This document shows positions 12,005 through 22,159 of a stretch of DNA of 64,000 bases, piece after piece. The stretch is from Adiantum capillus-veneris (lineage: Eukaryota > Streptophyta > Polypodiopsida > Polypodiales > Pteridaceae): positions 111,457,977-111,521,976 of the forward strand of contig CM043949.1 of the NCBI GenBank assembly GCA_014529385.2, written 5' to 3'. The notes under the pieces were generated by a model that was not told where the DNA came from, ran no database searches, and saw nothing but the letters and a program-made list of their open reading frames with translations. Position numbers and translations under genes: made by a program. The stretch's first letter is position 1; each line of letters begins with the position of its first letter.

Positions 12005-12240
12005 GAAAGAATCTAGAAGCTCTAGAAAGTGGAAGAAGAATCTAGAAGGTTCTAGAATAACTAGAAGGAACAAGAAGGTTCTAGAAGATTCTAACCTCCT
12101 CAAGAAGAACTTAGAAAGTTCTAACCTCCTCAAGTAACCTCCTCAAGCACTAGTATAAATAGGGGTCTTGGGCCACAAGCCCCCCAGCAAGAGGAGGCAC
12201 TCACAAGAAGAGGGGATTTCCTCATTGGAGCAACCCCCTT
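12005..12240 (+). repeat. Rearranged 5' LTR remnant of gypsy B with TATA box
   Basis: 12005-12187 matches 23655-23837 of the 3' LTR closely. A TATAAATA box lies at 12154-12161; the corresponding 3' LTR site reads TATACATA. From 12188 onward homology to the 3' LTR continues only in reverse complement and in two pieces: 12188-12204 against 24031-24047 and 12206-12230 against 23861-23884. This means the end of the LTR is inverted with an internal deletion. Confidence 0.8.
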
Positions 12241-12249
12241 TTGGCCCAA

Positions 12250-13828
12250 TATACAAGCTATCTTAAGATGAATTGGTAGAATTACAAAAAAATATTGATG
12301 AGAATCTTGCTAAGGGATTCATACGGCATTCATAGTCCCTAACAAGAGCTCCAATACTCTTTGTAAAAAGGAAGGACGGAACTCTCCGGATGTGCGTGGA
12401 TTATAGAGGCCCGAACAAGATCATCGTCAAGAATCGCTATCCCCTTCCCTTGATCTGAGAGCTTCTTGAGTGCCTTGGCAAGGCAATAATGTTTACAAAA
12501 ATAGACCCTCGTTGTGCTTACAACCTAGTCAAAATCAAAGAAGGTGATGAATGGAAGACAGCCTTTCACACAAGGTATGGACACGATGAATATACCGTCA
12601 TGCCATTTGGCCTCACAAATGTCCCAACAGTTTTTCAACATTTAATGAACGACATCTTTCGGGAGTATTTGGATTATTTTGTGGTAATATACTTGGATGA
12701 TATCTTGATATTTTCCAAGGACAAGAAGAGCATGAGCACCATGTACGGTTAGTGCTTGAAAAGCTTTGTGCATCACGGTTATATGCAAAGTTGGAGAAGT
12801 GCTCTTTTCATCAATCTAAGGTGGAATTTCTTGGTTATCTTCTCTCTAAAAAGGGAATCTTCATGGATCCAAATAAGATTCAAACCATCCTTGATTGAAA
12901 GACACCCACCTCGGTAAGAGATGTCCAATGTTTCCTTGGATTTGCAAATTTCTATCGTATCTTTATTAAGGGATACTCCAAGGTGGTTACAACACTCACA
13001 AGGTTGACATGCCATAATAAGTTTGTTTGGGACTCAGAGGCCACGAAAGCTTTTCAGACCCTCAAGCAAGCTTTCATGACCCCACGCATTCTAATTCACA
13101 TAGATCCTACAAAGCCTTTCATTCTAGAAACAGACGCTTCAGATTTTTCCCTTGACGCTATTCTATCCCAAGTAGGTGAGGATGGTCGAGTACATCCAGT
13201 GGCTTTTCATTCCCACAAGTTCTCAACTGCAGAAATCAATTATGAAATCCATGACAAAGAGCTCTTAGCAATCGTCGACTCCTTCAACACTTGGCATCAC
13301 GTACTTGAAGGAGCTCCTCATAAGATCACTGTCTGTACAGATCACAAGAATTTGGAATACTTTATGGTATCTCGCGTCTTGAATTGTCGCCAAGCCAGGT
13401 GGAGTGGTATCCTATCAAAGTTTAATTTAAAAATCTCTTATAGGCCTGGCCGTCAACAAGGTAAGCCAGATGCCTTATTAAGAAGATCCTACCTTGCACC
13501 TAGAGAAGGCGGCACAATATTTGATCAACAAGAGTCAATGATTTTGAAACCTGGGCAGCTTAAGCTAAACACCACCATAAGCCAAGCTCCTAATGATTTT
13601 GAAACCTGGGCAGCTTAAGCTAAACACCACCATAAGCCAAGCTCCTAAAGATTCTACCTTTCTTTCTAAGGTGAAGACCCGAATTGCCATGGACCCACTT
13701 GCTCAAAATATCAGACAACAACTACAAGGACAAGCGATTAATGAGGACTTGCAAGAAATTGATGGACTAATTTACTATAAGGGTCTTCTCTATATTTCGC
13801 CAGGACCAACACACTTGGAGGTACTTCA
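12250..13828 (+). pseudogene. RT and RNase H of gypsy B, 5' half of split pol
   Basis: The reverse transcriptase part shows [20 protein letters not shown] (about 12355-12420), [40 protein letters not shown] and the catalytic box [12 protein letters not shown] near 12685-12720. RNase H (about 13030-13490) keeps its acidic residues in ETDASDF, HDKELLAIV and TDHKNLEY. Breaks include stops near 12330, 12458 and 12895 and a frame change after 12740. A 55 bp tandem duplication (13538-13647) shifts the frame after RNase H. Coding stops at 13828, where the CACTA element begins. Confidence 0.88.
13538..13647 (+). repeat. 55 bp tandem duplication
   Basis: The sequence beginning ATGATTTTGAAACCTGGGCA occurs at 13538 and again at 13593 with only minor differences. 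Because 55 is not a multiple of three, the duplication shifts the pol frame and brings in the stop that ends the RNase H reading frame at 13618. Confidence 0.95.
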
Positions 13829-13972
13829 CACTACAAGCTATGCTTAACATTAGCGACGCTCATACTACGACGCTTAAACATGAAAATGCACGGCGTCGCT
13901 ATATGCGTCGCTATGTTACAAGTAACATAGAAACGCCTATAGCGATGCCTATAGCGACGCATGTAGCGACGC
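13829..13972. repeat. Left TIR and subterminal repeats of the CACTA element
   Basis: Perfect TAGCGACGC occurs at 13851, 13952 and 13964, and its reverse complement at 13893 and 13905; a one-mismatch copy is at 13940. In En/Spm, short subterminal repeats bind the element's own DNA-binding protein (TNPA), so these are the likely equivalents here. Confidence 0.9.
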
Positions 13973-14095
13973 CGACAGGGCTAAAAAAATAACCGAGAGC
14001 GTCCGAAAACTCAGATCTCAAATTTGAGTTTTCGACGCGCGCTCAAGCAAGCAAGGTAACGCTCTCCCTCTCTCTCTCTCTCTCTCTTTCTTCTC

Positions 14096-14126
<31 letters not shown>

Positions 14127-14183
14127 AGAAGAAGGAGAGCCAGGTATGCTCCTTCCCTCTCCTCACTCTCATGTTCCCTTCTC

Positions 14184-14247
<64 letters not shown>

Positions 14248-14563
14248 CGAGGAGAGGAAGGAGAGCCAGGTATGCTCATTCCCTCTCCTCACTCTCATGG
14301 TCCCGTCCCCTCTTTCTCTCTCCCTCTCTTTCACACACACACACACACACACACATTGTGTTTTTGAGAGAGAGAGAGAGAGAGAGAGAGATAGAATGAG
14401 AGAGAGAGAGAGAGCACAAGCATAAACAAAAAACGCACACACATACATACACAAAGAAAGCACACACACATTGAGAGAGGAAAAGAGAGATAGCATGCAT
14501 AAACCAAAAATGCGCACACACACGCATGTATAATCAAAGAAAGCACACACACATTGAGAGAGG

Positions 14564-14611
<48 letters not shown>

Positions 14612-14679
14612 ATGCATAAACCAAAAAAACGCACGCATACATGAATAAGAAAAAAATGCACACACATTGAGAGAGGAAA

Positions 14680-14715
<36 letters not shown>

Positions 14716-14763
14716 CAAAGAGAGAGAGAGAGAGAGAGAGAGAGAAGAAGAAGAAGAAGAAGA
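13973..14763. repeat. Compound microsatellite block in the CACTA 5' region
   Basis: Alternating (CT)n, (AC)n, (GA)n, (TA)n and (GAA)n tracts fill about 14061-14763. Within it a unit consisting of CT tract, AC tract and a GAGGAG-GGAGAGCCAGGTATGCT segment is repeated (14055-14150, 14180-14275 and partly later). Long open frames on both strands here encode only Ser-Leu, Thr-His or Cys-Val repeats and are not genes. Confidence 0.9.
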
Positions 14764-15190
14764 AGAGAGTCTTAACATCGTAGGAAAGTATCGCAAGAGA
14801 CCTTAAAGATCTAGTCGACAGGAGTTGAACTCAATACATATTATTCATAAGAGAAATGGCATAACCAATCTATCACACTTCGGTGATAGAAAAGTTATAC
14901 CATTTTTCTCCTTTTTTATTGGCGTGCACACACACCCGAGAAGAAGAGAGTTTAATTTAACGTCGTAGGAAACTAATTAAAGAGACCTAAAAATCTAGCC
15001 GACGAGGAGTTGAAACCAAGACTTGTTATTCAAGAGGAAAATGGAATAACCAATCTACCACACTTGGGTGATAGAAAGGTTATGCCATTTTTCTCTTTTT
15101 ATTGGCACACCCACACCCACACACACACACACACAAGAAGAAGAGAGTTTTAACGTCGTAGGAAACTATCCCAAAAGACGTTAAAGATTA
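14764..15190 (+). repeat. About 175-195 bp tandem repeat, 2.3 copies
   Basis: Units start near 14764, 14940 and 15137, each opening with AAGAGAGT-TTAACGTCGTAGGAAA-like sequence. The first two continue through a GGAGTTGAA segment, an ATAACCAATCTA-CACACTT block, GGTGATAGAAA and CCATTTTTCTC, and end in a short CA tract. The third copy is partial. Confidence 0.85.
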
Positions 15191-15986
15191 GGTTAGATGT
15201 AGAGTTTCGTTAAACTAGATTTAGGTTTATTTAAGTTAAATTAGATTAGATTTATGTTTATTTTTAGTTAGATTTACGTTTGATTAGATTTAGGTTTATT
15301 TACGTTAGATTTAAATTTATGTTATATTAGATTAGATTTAGGTTTATTAATTTAGGTTTAGGGTTGTTATATTAAATTAGATTTAGGTTATTTAATTAAA
15401 GTTAGGAGAAATGGAGAGGAAATCGTTTCAGATAAGGTTAGAAGAAATGGCGAGAAAATTTCCTACGCTCACAGCCTCGATAGTCCATGCGGACCAGCAA
15501 TTCCACCTGCATGTTCGACTGCTGCTACCATATAATAAGCCGTCATGTTCAGCTAATGGAAGAGCAAATTGAGCATACACAAAAATTAGTGATGCAAGAT
15601 GACGATTTCCGAAGGGTCACACACACACACACACACACACACACACCACGCACATCCCGTCAAATCTAGAATAAGAATTAAGTGCCTTGAGCAGACATCA
15701 GCTACATTGCAAGAATGACGTACCTGCATGCTACAAACAAAGATCTACTATGAAAAGATGTTAATATGCTGTGAAATGCTACAGCTAGAGAAGAGGCAAA
15801 GGGGTTTTGTCCACTACATGCAGTATCATGTAGACGTGGGTGTGTAGATTTCTTGTACCCACAAATATAGGCATTGGCCAATAAAGACGAGATTATAACC
15901 CGGTGGTTCTGGTCTCCGTGCACCTCTAGACCGAGGTGTGCGGGGATGGGACATGACTAGAGAATGTGAGGTAGTTAAAGTGTGAA

Positions 15987-16026
<40 letters not shown>

Positions 16027-16093
16027 TAAAAGATTCTAAATGTGAATAGAAGATTAAATTTGTTGTCCAGGTTATAAGATTTTTTCCCTCATT
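15191..16093. other. CACTA leader region, no gene recognised
   Basis: 15191-15410 is a T/A-rich degenerate repeat of a GATTTAGGTTTA-like word. 15411-15620 is complex sequence without recognised similarity. (CA)n lies at about 15621-15645 and (GA)n at 15990-16019, just ahead of the transposase start. The promoter of the transposase gene presumably lies between the left TIR and 16094, but I cannot point to a TATA box with confidence. Confidence 0.55.
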
Positions 16094-19000
16094 ATGAGTA
16101 GTGACGAGGATGTGGGGCCATCCAACCGAAACACCTATCCCTCAACGAGGATCTTATGTCCTTGTAACCATTGCAAGCATGCTGTGCGACAGACAAGACG
16201 CGTTTCTTTGCAGCACGTTCCCGAATTTGGTGAGTTCGATCCATCTATTATAGATCGATTTGTTGCCAATTATAAGTCGTCGGACTCTAACGCTGGCCAA
16301 CAGGTAGCAATCTTGCAACCCAATAGACGTGTTCGCAGGCGCTTTGGTCAAGCAGCATATATGAGGCCACAAGATGTAGCCTCTGACAGCTCGGGGGATG
16401 ATCATGTAGACCACATTCCCAACGAGGCAATGTTTGAGCCCGAAATTGATGAAATTATTGAGACGATCATGGATTCAGAAAGGCTTGTCTATGATGATAT
16501 GAAAAGTGAAGCCGATACGCCATTGTATAATGGAGCACGTGTGTCTAGATTGAAAGCGCTCTTGGTTCTTCTCAACATGCAGACAAAGTTTGGATGGAGT
16601 GACACTAGCGTCACAGCGGTGTTCAGGTGATCTATTACAATTAGTTTACTTTAATAAAACTCTAATGATGTATAATGATCTGATAGATTTTTACACAATT
16701 GTACCGTATTTTTATGTTGTGTAGATTGCTCAAAGAGCACATACTACCAGTTGATAATGTGATGCCAAATTCTCGAGAGGAAGCAAGAAAGATTTTGCAA
16801 AACTTGGGGATGGATTACAATTCGATCCATGCTTGTCCTAATGACTGCATTCTTTTCAGAGGGGAATACATAGACATGGAGAAGTGTCTGAAATGTGATT
16901 CCGAAAGATATCGAGTAGATCTCCACGGAACAAAAATTCCGCAAAAGGTTTTGCGACATTTTCCTTTGCTTCCTCGCATCAAGAATTTCTTCGAATGTAA
17001 GTCCATGGCCGCACTAGCATCATGGCATGAGGAGAATAAATTTTTGGATGGTGTGCTACGGATTCCTGCAGATTGTGCAGCCTGGAAACATATAGATGGA
17101 ACATGGATGGATTTTGCCAGGGAAGCTCGAAATTTGCGCTTAGGCCTGGCTATGGATGGTGTAAATCCATTTGGTCAAAGATCAACATCTTACAATGTAT
17201 GGCCCGTTGTCATCGTCAACTACAACATTCCCCCGTGGTTGACTACGAAGAAGGGGCACCTATGGCTAAGCTTGATTGTGTCGGGGAGATATAAAGTGAA
17301 GAATATGGATGTGTATCTTTGTGCACTATTGGAAGATCTACAACAATTGTGGATTGGCATAGAGGTGGTGGATATGAGCCGACACAAAGGTCGACGGAAT
17401 GCTTTGATCAGAGGCATTCTAATGTGGACCATGCATAACTATCCTGGACTAACAGAATGCCCAGGTGATCTATTTACACTCCTCACTCAGACACTGTAAA
17501 TCTTGATTTTTCTCAAGTTGATCTATTATCATGTGTATACATGCAGGGCTTCAAACAAGCGGATACAGAGCATGTGTCACATGTGGACCTCTACTGAATG
17601 CACATAGGGCGCCCTCAATGAAGAAGAAAATCTATGAAGGTCATCAAGCGTATCTTCCAGAGAATCATGTGTTACGCGATGACTTTTTGGGAAGAGAGCC
17701 ACCGAGGATGTCTGCACAAGCATGGTTAGAGCAGAAGGAGATGTGTGATGACGGATTGCCCCCAGGGATGAAGAGACTATCTCTATGGTACGAGTTACCA
17801 TACTGGCCCCGACTCATGATCGATCACTTGCTTGTTCCAATGCACATATTCAAGAATGTGGGTAATCTACTATGGGACCATCTGACCGGCAAGAAAGATA
17901 CTTTGGGATCCAGAGTTGACCTTAGAAATGTGGATCGTATGGAGCAATATTGGCCCCAAACAACGTCCGATGGATCGATAAAACTCCCTAAAGCACCATG
18001 GATTTTCACAGGAGCCCAAGAATGCAAATTAAAAGAGACCATCCGATCTTTGCGGACTCCCACTGGCGTAATGCACTCGCTCCGAACGTGTTTTACTAAA
18101 GAAGGAAAGCTTACCGGTTTGAAGTCACACGACTGGCATAAAATGTGTCAGGTATGTTCATAGTGGAGTATATCATAGTGATAATTGTGTAACAAATTCT
18201 TGTGTGGACGTACTTTAATATCATTGCTGCACGTGTTTTACACTTTATTTTACCGGTTTCCATTGAGGGATGTCTGTCTCTTGACGTCCGTAACACAATC
18301 CACAAACTTGCGAAGTTGGTACAATGGATCTCACAAAAGGAGATCAATGTAGACTCCATACCATTCGCCAAACTAAACGCTGTGGAGGTTGTGTGTATGT
18401 TTGAGAAACATTTTCCTACTACCATGCTAACCATTCAGGTGCATCTTCTTGTTCACATAGTTGATGAGGTTGAAATAGCCGGCACAGTACATTCCAGATG
18501 GATGTTCTTTTTAGAACGTTTCATGAAAACGCTCAAGGGATATGTGTGTCAGAAGGCATGTCCGGAGGGTAGCATGGCAGAAGGTTGGTTGGTATCATAG
18601 TACCTAGTGTACATTGGAGAGTGGCTAGACGGATTTGATAAAGCCCGAGACATGCTATGGCAAACCATAGATGATGAGCGCATATCTGGAATTGTCATGT
18701 GCAATCTCGGTGTTGAGAAGAAGATGACGGAAGATCTAGAGGCTAAAATCAACCGATTTTGCATGCTTCACAATCCAGTCATGCAGAAGTGGATCTCACA
18801 ATATGAGGATGCAAATCAAGAGCGACAAAGGGCAAGAATCGAGTGGAGACGGGGAAGACGACCACCGATGCACTATCCGACGGGTCTGGAGAGCCTACCA
18901 ACATTCATGAGCTTAAGATGGTTGCACAACCAACTGAAAAGCGCACAACAGTGCGGTGAAGAAGTGACTGAGGAAGAGTGGGAGTACTCTAGGGGTTGCA

Positions 19001-19827
19001 CGACCAAGGTAAGTTTGCAATGTACGACTAGTAACTTTCTAGATGTTTGAACGGCCACTCATAATCTTTGTTGGTTGTAGTATAAGTCATACACAGCAGC
19101 ATGGTGTAAAGGTCGACATTTTAGGGTGGAACGGATCGACAAAAAACGTTTTACTCAAGATTGTGGAATCATGGCAAAATTTGAACAGTCTAGTTGACGA
19201 CGGTCCTCTGATGCAGATCCTGTGGTGGCAGAACTCACTTACTTTGGCACGCTACAAGAGATTTTGAGGATCTATTATAGAGGATTTTGTGTCGACTTGT
19301 TCAACGTGCAATGGTTCAAGATAATCATGGAGGGTCGCAACGCTACTGTGCGTAGAGGAGAGTCTGGTTTTCTTGAGGTGGATTCAACTAAGAAGTGGAC
19401 TACCTAAGAGACACTTTCGTACTACCCGAGCATTGTGAACAAGTAAGTATGTAAATAGTTAACGTGTGTTTTAGAATTTATGTGCTTGGAAGCTCTCATG
19501 TAAGTTATGTGGCTCTGGCACGTGATATTTCATCCCACAAAGTCTGCATCAAACTGGTGGTATGTCATAGAGATAGCTCCTCGCAGTGCACGGACGTATG
19601 AAGGCTACCATGTGCCAATTGCAGCGGCATCAATGGAGGAGATCGGAGAAGATGCCCAGTCAGAAGCCGTGGAGGTGGTGCTAGACGAACATCAAGCTGC
19701 TACTCTCTATGGGGTGCATGCAGAGGATCTACAAAATGAAACAGAGGACATCTGTTTAAACGGAGAGCTCTATATAGATATAGGAAGTTATGCTGAGCTA
19801 TGCGAGGATGAGAGAGAGATCTCTTAA
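16094..19827 (+). pseudogene. CACTA transposase gene, TNP2 type, with in-frame stops
   Basis: The cut-and-paste transposase of the element, expected to act in the nucleus on the terminal repeats. Exon 1 (16094-16626) has a CPCNHC cysteine cluster like the transposase-associated domain and an acidic region. Exon 2 (16725-17464) and exon 3 (17547-18151) carry the tnp2 core: CPNDCILFRGEY, CLKCDSERY, LRHFPLLPRIKNFF, AWKHIDGTWMDFA, LGLAMDGVNPFG, then GHQAYLPENHVLR and ELPYWPRLMIDHLLVPMHIF. A DUF4218-like region (about 18230-18597; LPVSIEGCL to CPEGSMAEG) and a DUF4216-like region (about 19220-19600; ELTYFGTLQEILRIYYRGF) follow. Introns at 16627-16724, 17465-17546 and 19009-19080 have GT-AG ends. 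The acceptor expected at 18228-18229 reads TG rather than AG. In-frame stops: TAG at 18598-18600 and TAA at 19405-19407. The start chosen is the first ATG of the open frame; an upstream exon is possible. Confidence 0.9.
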
Positions 19828-20130
19828 AGCCATAAATATTGTATTTCAACAAGATGGCTCCGTTTTGTAAATTCAGAGTTATGCACTTGCCTCTTTCATC
19901 ACTCAAGTTGAATAGAAGAAGAACGCTTTCTGTTGCTGCTAGCCTTTGAACATTCCAAAGCTACATGCACATTCAAGTTCTTGTACGATTCTCCGGCTCA
20001 TTAATTATTTGCGTCATTGCGTCATTGTATTTATATGCATCATTGCGTCATTGTATTTAATGGTCTTTGCGTCCACTCCAGGTACGTATGCTCTAGGTAT
20101 GTTCTCATTAGCAGAGACGACAAGCACCTC

Positions 20131-20197
<67 letters not shown>

Positions 20198-20266
20198 CTA
20201 CTTGTCCATGTTTTCTACTCCATTCATTCAATATTAAGTTTAAATGTTCGTGTGTTTAATGCAGGT

Positions 20267-21569
20267 ATGGATGATGACGAGTTTCTTTCTTCTTTGTCAC
20301 CCCAGCAGAGACAGTGGTACGTGGAGCGTCATCGCTCTGGCGCACCATCGTGCATTCCTACTCCATCCGCATCTCCCTCGGTTTCGGAGTCCTCACCGTG
20401 CTCCAAAGCTTCGGTGTCGATGAGACGATCTTCACACTCGTCTAGGCACCGGCGCTCTAGTGGTGGCGGTGGCGGTGGCGGTTGTTGTGGGGGTGGCGCC
20501 ATCAATGCTTCGACACCGCCTCGTGTTCGACGAGGCTCTTTACCCTCCCCTTCTTTGCCCTTCCCAACACCAGCCACGGCATCGCCATTGACACCAGGTT
20601 TTGCGCGGCTGAGTGCCGTTCCTCACAGCTACACACCACTAGCTACTCCTCCAGGAGTCACTCTAGTGGACACTCCTCGCTTCAGGGCTCAGACTCCAGT
20701 GGAGACACCTGGCTTCCGTACCCCCGTTGACATGCCGCTAGAGACCCCTGTCAAGACACCTAGGTTCACGCGTCAGCGGCGTGAGGGCTTGCCTTACTCC
20801 GTCGACTTCAGCGGCGGCATCATCTTGGATGATGACGGCAAGAAGGTGATTTCGTGCATGCGTGGTCTTTGCTCTTAGGTGTTTAGACACTACATACTAA
20901 ACACCCGGAGTGAAGTATGGAATGAATTAAAAGACAAAGTCATCAGCATGCTTCATGACGAGTTTCCTGTTCCAACACGGGATGACCGCTTTAATGAAGA
21001 TGTGATGAAGGTTCGAATGCGCGAATACTGCAAGCATAAGCATTCCGAAGTGCAAAAAGCAATCAAGCATGGATGGAAAAGACCAGATTGGCTGGCCAAA
21101 GAAGATTGGAAGCATGCGAAGAAAGAAGCGCGCGAGAATCCCGACAAGTGGAAGCAACAAAAGGAGGCAGCCAGAGCGCGAGTAGAGGCAGGGAGCTTGC
21201 ACCACTTGGGGAGGGGTGGGTGGGCATCATTTGTAAGTGTTCGCATCTATGTTCGATAGTTTAGGGTTTATGGGATTTGAAATTCTAACATAATGGATTC
21301 TTTGTATGTTTTGACAGTGGTCGTTTACAGGACGTGATCCCACTCCGTACGAGCGTGAGTACAGAGGCAGAAAGGGCTTACACGCCCTTATAGACATCCT
21401 GACTTCTCGCGGCGGCATGGTTAGTATTAGGGTTTATTCTTTTCTATTTATTGTATTGTTTTATAAACGTCGCTCGCTATATGTTTATACTTACAATGGG
21501 CTATCTTATTGTTTTTTTTTGTAGAATCCGACAGATACACCGCTTGGACGCGATGAGACGTCTGATTAA
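20267..21569 (+). pseudogene. Second CACTA gene, Ptta/En/Spm-like domain, with one in-frame TAG
   Basis: The ATG at 20267-20269 follows an intron-like AG. The N-terminal 200 residues are low complexity: Ser-rich, a Gly/Cys run, then Thr-Pro repeats of the TPxxTP kind. The C-terminal part resembles the plant transposase family associated with En/Spm elements: VFRHYILNTRSEVWNELKDK, a basic KHGWKRPDWLAKEDWKHAKK helix, and GRDPTPYEREYRG. Introns at 21233-21317 and 21420-21524 have GT-AG ends and preserve frame; the stop is TAA at 21567-21569. An in-frame TAG at 20876-20878 falls inside the conserved region, and no plausible intron removes it because the nearest donor would give an intron under 30 nt. 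By position and type this is the counterpart of the TNPA-like accessory protein. The upstream (CT)n(ATCT)n tract (about 20128-20200) is probably transcribed leader or intron. Confidence 0.85.
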
Positions 21570-21972
21570 ACGACGTCAGTTTAGCCATAGCTAGATAGCA
21601 TTAGTTTCTTTTTGTCCTAGCTTATGTATCATGAGACCATGTAACTATGTATTTTTGAAAACCATGTATATTTTTTAAATAATGACAATGGTTTGTAACT
21701 ATTACATTTGCAATGATTAACAATCAAGTGACTTTGCTGCTGTGTACAATTGTCATTTTTTTACTTCCATCAATTGACGCTTGTCATTTCTGTATCTTTA
21801 TTTGCAAACAATACGTACTATGGATGTTGGAGTTAATGATTATATTGTCTTGTGGGTGGCTATTTTGGGTCTATATTTACCTTTGCATTTTTTTTCAAAG
21901 GTAAATAGACCAATGAAACATTCAATATGGTTGATGGGTGAATGCCCTACCCCCAAAGTTTTTTAATCTCGG
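21570..21972 (+). other. 3' region of the CACTA, no gene
   Basis: T-rich sequence following the second gene, with no recognised coding capacity. It presumably contains the polyadenylation region of the element's transcripts. Confidence 0.5.
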
Positions 21973-22159
21973 GCGTCGCTATATTAGGCTCTGCAGCGTC
22001 GCTATATGCGGCGCTATATAGCGACGCTTATAGCGACTACTATAGCGACGTTCTCTTATCGACGCTAATAGCGAAGCTTTTAGCGACGCCGAGGGTTTAA
22101 AAAACCCAGTGTATTTTCGTCGCTGTAAGTGTCACAAGAGCACACAACCTCTTGTAGTG
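21973..22159. repeat. Right subterminal repeats and TIR of the CACTA element
   Basis: The reverse complement of TAGCGACGC occurs at 21973 and 21996; the forward motif is perfect at 22019 and 22081. Variants with one or two changes lie near 22030, 22043, 22057 and 22069. The terminal CTTGTAGTG closes the element at 22159. Confidence 0.9.

Larger units (their letters stand above)
13829..22159 (+). mobile_element. Complete CACTA (En/Spm) DNA transposon, 8331 bp
   Basis: The element begins CACTACAAG (13829-13837) and ends CTTGTAGTG (22151-22159), a perfect 9 bp inverted repeat with the canonical CACTA end. The trinucleotide TCA occurs directly outside both ends (13826-13828 and 22160-22162), matching the 3 bp target duplication of this superfamily. 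Both subterminal regions are packed with TAGCGACGC motifs in both orientations. Inside are a TNP2-type transposase gene and a second downstream gene, both on the plus strand, as in known autonomous CACTA elements. Both genes carry nonsense codons, so this copy looks non-autonomous. It was inserted into the integrase finger of gypsy B. Confidence 0.97.

Noticed and set aside
11876-12133. 85-codon minus-strand ORF joining integrase to Leu/Phe/Arg-rich sequence
   Set aside because: The first part is antisense to the gypsy B LTR; only the part left of 12000 is integrase. The fusion is a chance read-through of an insertion junction.
14011-14796. Long open frames on both strands in the CACTA leader (up to 261 codons)
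   Set aside because: They translate only dinucleotide repeats (Ser-Leu, Cys-Val, Thr-His, Arg-Glu) and carry no domain.
20854-20878. A mini-intron removing the TAG in the second CACTA gene
   Set aside because: The nearest GT donor would give an intron of about 24 nt, below any plausible plant intron size, and the flanking conserved residues are continuous.
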